Shown here: in pieces, positions 5,164-6,049 of the stretch | How positions within the stretch are numbered: position 1 is the first letter of the stretch | Layout of the letters: each line of letters opens with the position of its first letter | Source of the DNA: Ignavibacteriota bacterium | GTDB taxonomy: Bacteria; Bacteroidota; UBA10030; JAHEZR01 | Direction: 5' to 3' | Length of the DNA: 6,049 nucleotides | Assembly: GCA_023251005.1 (NCBI GenBank) | Contig: JAHEZR010000057.1 | Location: forward strand, 1 to 6,049 | The notes under the pieces: model-generated | Database searches by the model: none | The model's input: only the letters and a program-made list of their open reading frames with translations | Told to the model about the DNA's origin: nothing | Position numbers and translations under genes: made by a program

Positions 5164-6049
5164 ATGCACCGAAAACTTTTGTTCGGTAAGAGGATAAGTT
5201 TCTTCATACTTCTGCTTGTTCCACTTTCTCCTTTTTCGTCAGGGCAGCAGCCGATTCGGGGTTTTATAGTGGCGCGCAGTGCCGAAGAAAGGAAGCTCGA
5301 ACAAGCCTTTCTCCAACTTCCCGACACTGCAAAATGCCGAGACTACCTCTTCTACCTCACGCGTTTTCCTCACCATGCGGGCAGCCCCGGCGACAGAAGA
5401 AATGCAGAGTACATCGATAGTCTATACAAGTCATTTGGTCTGGAATCGGAGATTGTGGAGTACTGGACATACATTCCGTACCCGCTTGAAGTCAGCATCG
5501 AGATCCTCGAACCTGAGAGACGACATCTCGCCATCAAGGAAAATCTTCCCATGGCATTTGAGCAGGGTGCAGTGATTCCCTTCAATGCATATTCTCCCTC
5601 GGGTGATGTGACAGGTGAAATCGTCTACGTCAATTATGGGTTAGCGGCAGACTACAAGAAACTAGAAGACCTAGGCGTCGATGCGCGCGGAAAGATCGTG
5701 CTCGCACGTTACGGTAGCGGCTATCGCGGCATAAAAGTCCAGCAAGCACAACAGCACGGCGCGATCGGAATCATTCTTTACTCCGACCCAGCCGATGACG
5801 GCTACGTCATCGGCGATATTTTCCCCCGCGGACCGATGCGACCCTGGGACGCTGTCCAGCGTGGCAGCGTCAACACCAGCCATCAATATGTCGGCGATCT
5901 CCTCACACCCGGATGGCCAGCCAAGAAAGACGCAAAGCGCTTAACACTCGATCAGGCAGAAGGACTCCCAAAAATTCCCGCAACCCCAATCTCCTACGAA
6001 GACGCTCAGCATCTTTTGAAGCACCTCGGAGGGCTGGCCGTCCCTCGTG
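5164..6049 (+). CDS. Exported M28-family peptidase, glutamate carboxypeptidase II/PSMA-like (N-terminal part, cut by window edge)
   Basis: Family members are zinc aminopeptidases or carboxypeptidases that remove residues such as glutamate from peptides. The 295 codons present are open to the right edge. Residues 1-27 are a Sec signal (MHRKLLFGKR, then ISFFILLLVPLSPF, cleavage near SSG-QQ), so the product is exported. FPHHAGSPGDRRNAEYI (about 73-89) is the first conserved block of the peptidase domain. A PA domain follows: VYVNYG (154-159), GKIVLARYGSGYRGIKVQQA (about 176-195), GAIGIILYSDPADDGY (about 199-214). Next come the features specific to the PSMA/NAALADase branch: VQRGSVN (231-237), LTPGWPA (247-253) and IPATPISYEDAQHLL near the edge. 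The two-zinc site and the C-terminal dimerisation domain would be beyond the window, so activity cannot be judged. It is the fourth gene of the rightward set. Confidence 0.93.
   Translation, partial: MHRKLLFGKRISFFILLLVPLSPFSSGQQPIRGFIVARSAEERKLEQAFLQLPDTAKCRDYLFYLTRFPHHAGSPGDRRNAEYIDSLYKSFGLESEIVEYWTYIPYPLEVSIEILEPERRHLAIKENLPMAFEQGAVIPFNAYSPSGDVTGEIVYVNYGLAADYKKLEDLGVDARGKIVLARYGSGYRGIKVQQAQQHGAIGIILYSDPADDGYVIGDIFPRGPMRPWDAVQRGSVNTSHQYVGDLLTPGWPAKKDAKRLTLDQAEGLPKIPATPISYEDAQHLLKHLGGLAVPR

Overview
The window looks like chromosomal DNA of a Gram-negative bacterium of the Bacteroidetes/Chlorobi/Ignavibacteria group. Three things suggest this: a TonB-dependent outer-membrane receptor behind a TPP riboswitch (a thiamin-uptake arrangement typical of that group), promoters built as TTG-N20-TATNTT (between sigma70 and the Bacteroidetes -33/-7 pattern), and exported proteins with ordinary Sec signals. 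Clear Shine-Dalgarno sites before several genes argue against a classical SD-poor Bacteroides-type genome. The exact taxon cannot be fixed from this sequence. No rRNA, tRNA, IS element, phage gene or CRISPR array was seen.

Layout. Positions 1-299 (minus): the first 99 codons of a TonB-dependent receptor, cut by the left edge. Positions 300-646 hold no protein gene but are dense with regulation: a strong SD, a terminator-like hairpin with a T-rich tail, a complete TPP riboswitch, a leftward promoter for the receptor, and a rightward promoter for the next gene. Positions 647-946 (plus): a short MscL-family channel. It converges, with an 11-bp gap, on a leftward two-gene operon: a VKOR-family membrane thiol oxidoreductase (2341-1919) followed after 16 nt by a zinc-dependent histone-deacetylase-superfamily amidohydrolase (1902-958, UUG start). 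Positions 2342-2448 are a compact divergent promoter region. From 2449 a rightward gene set runs to the right edge: an unrecognised 140-aa protein, an MFS transporter, a DUF72 protein, and the N-terminal half of an exported PSMA/glutamate carboxypeptidase II-like M28 peptidase.

How the parts work together. The best-supported regulatory unit is thiamin uptake: TPP binding to the leader RNA should favour termination before the receptor gene, so the receptor is made when thiamin is scarce. The VKOR protein would supply oxidising equivalents to a periplasmic DsbA-like partner that is not in the window; its link with the deacetylase-like enzyme is unclear. The rightward set is compatible with scavenging (exported peptidase plus an inner-membrane transporter), but that is inference. 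I see no multi-gene defence system or other wholly new system. The most interesting signals are the four promoters of shared geometry, the probable leaderless VKOR mRNA, the riboswitch-receptor unit, and the divergent short MscL.
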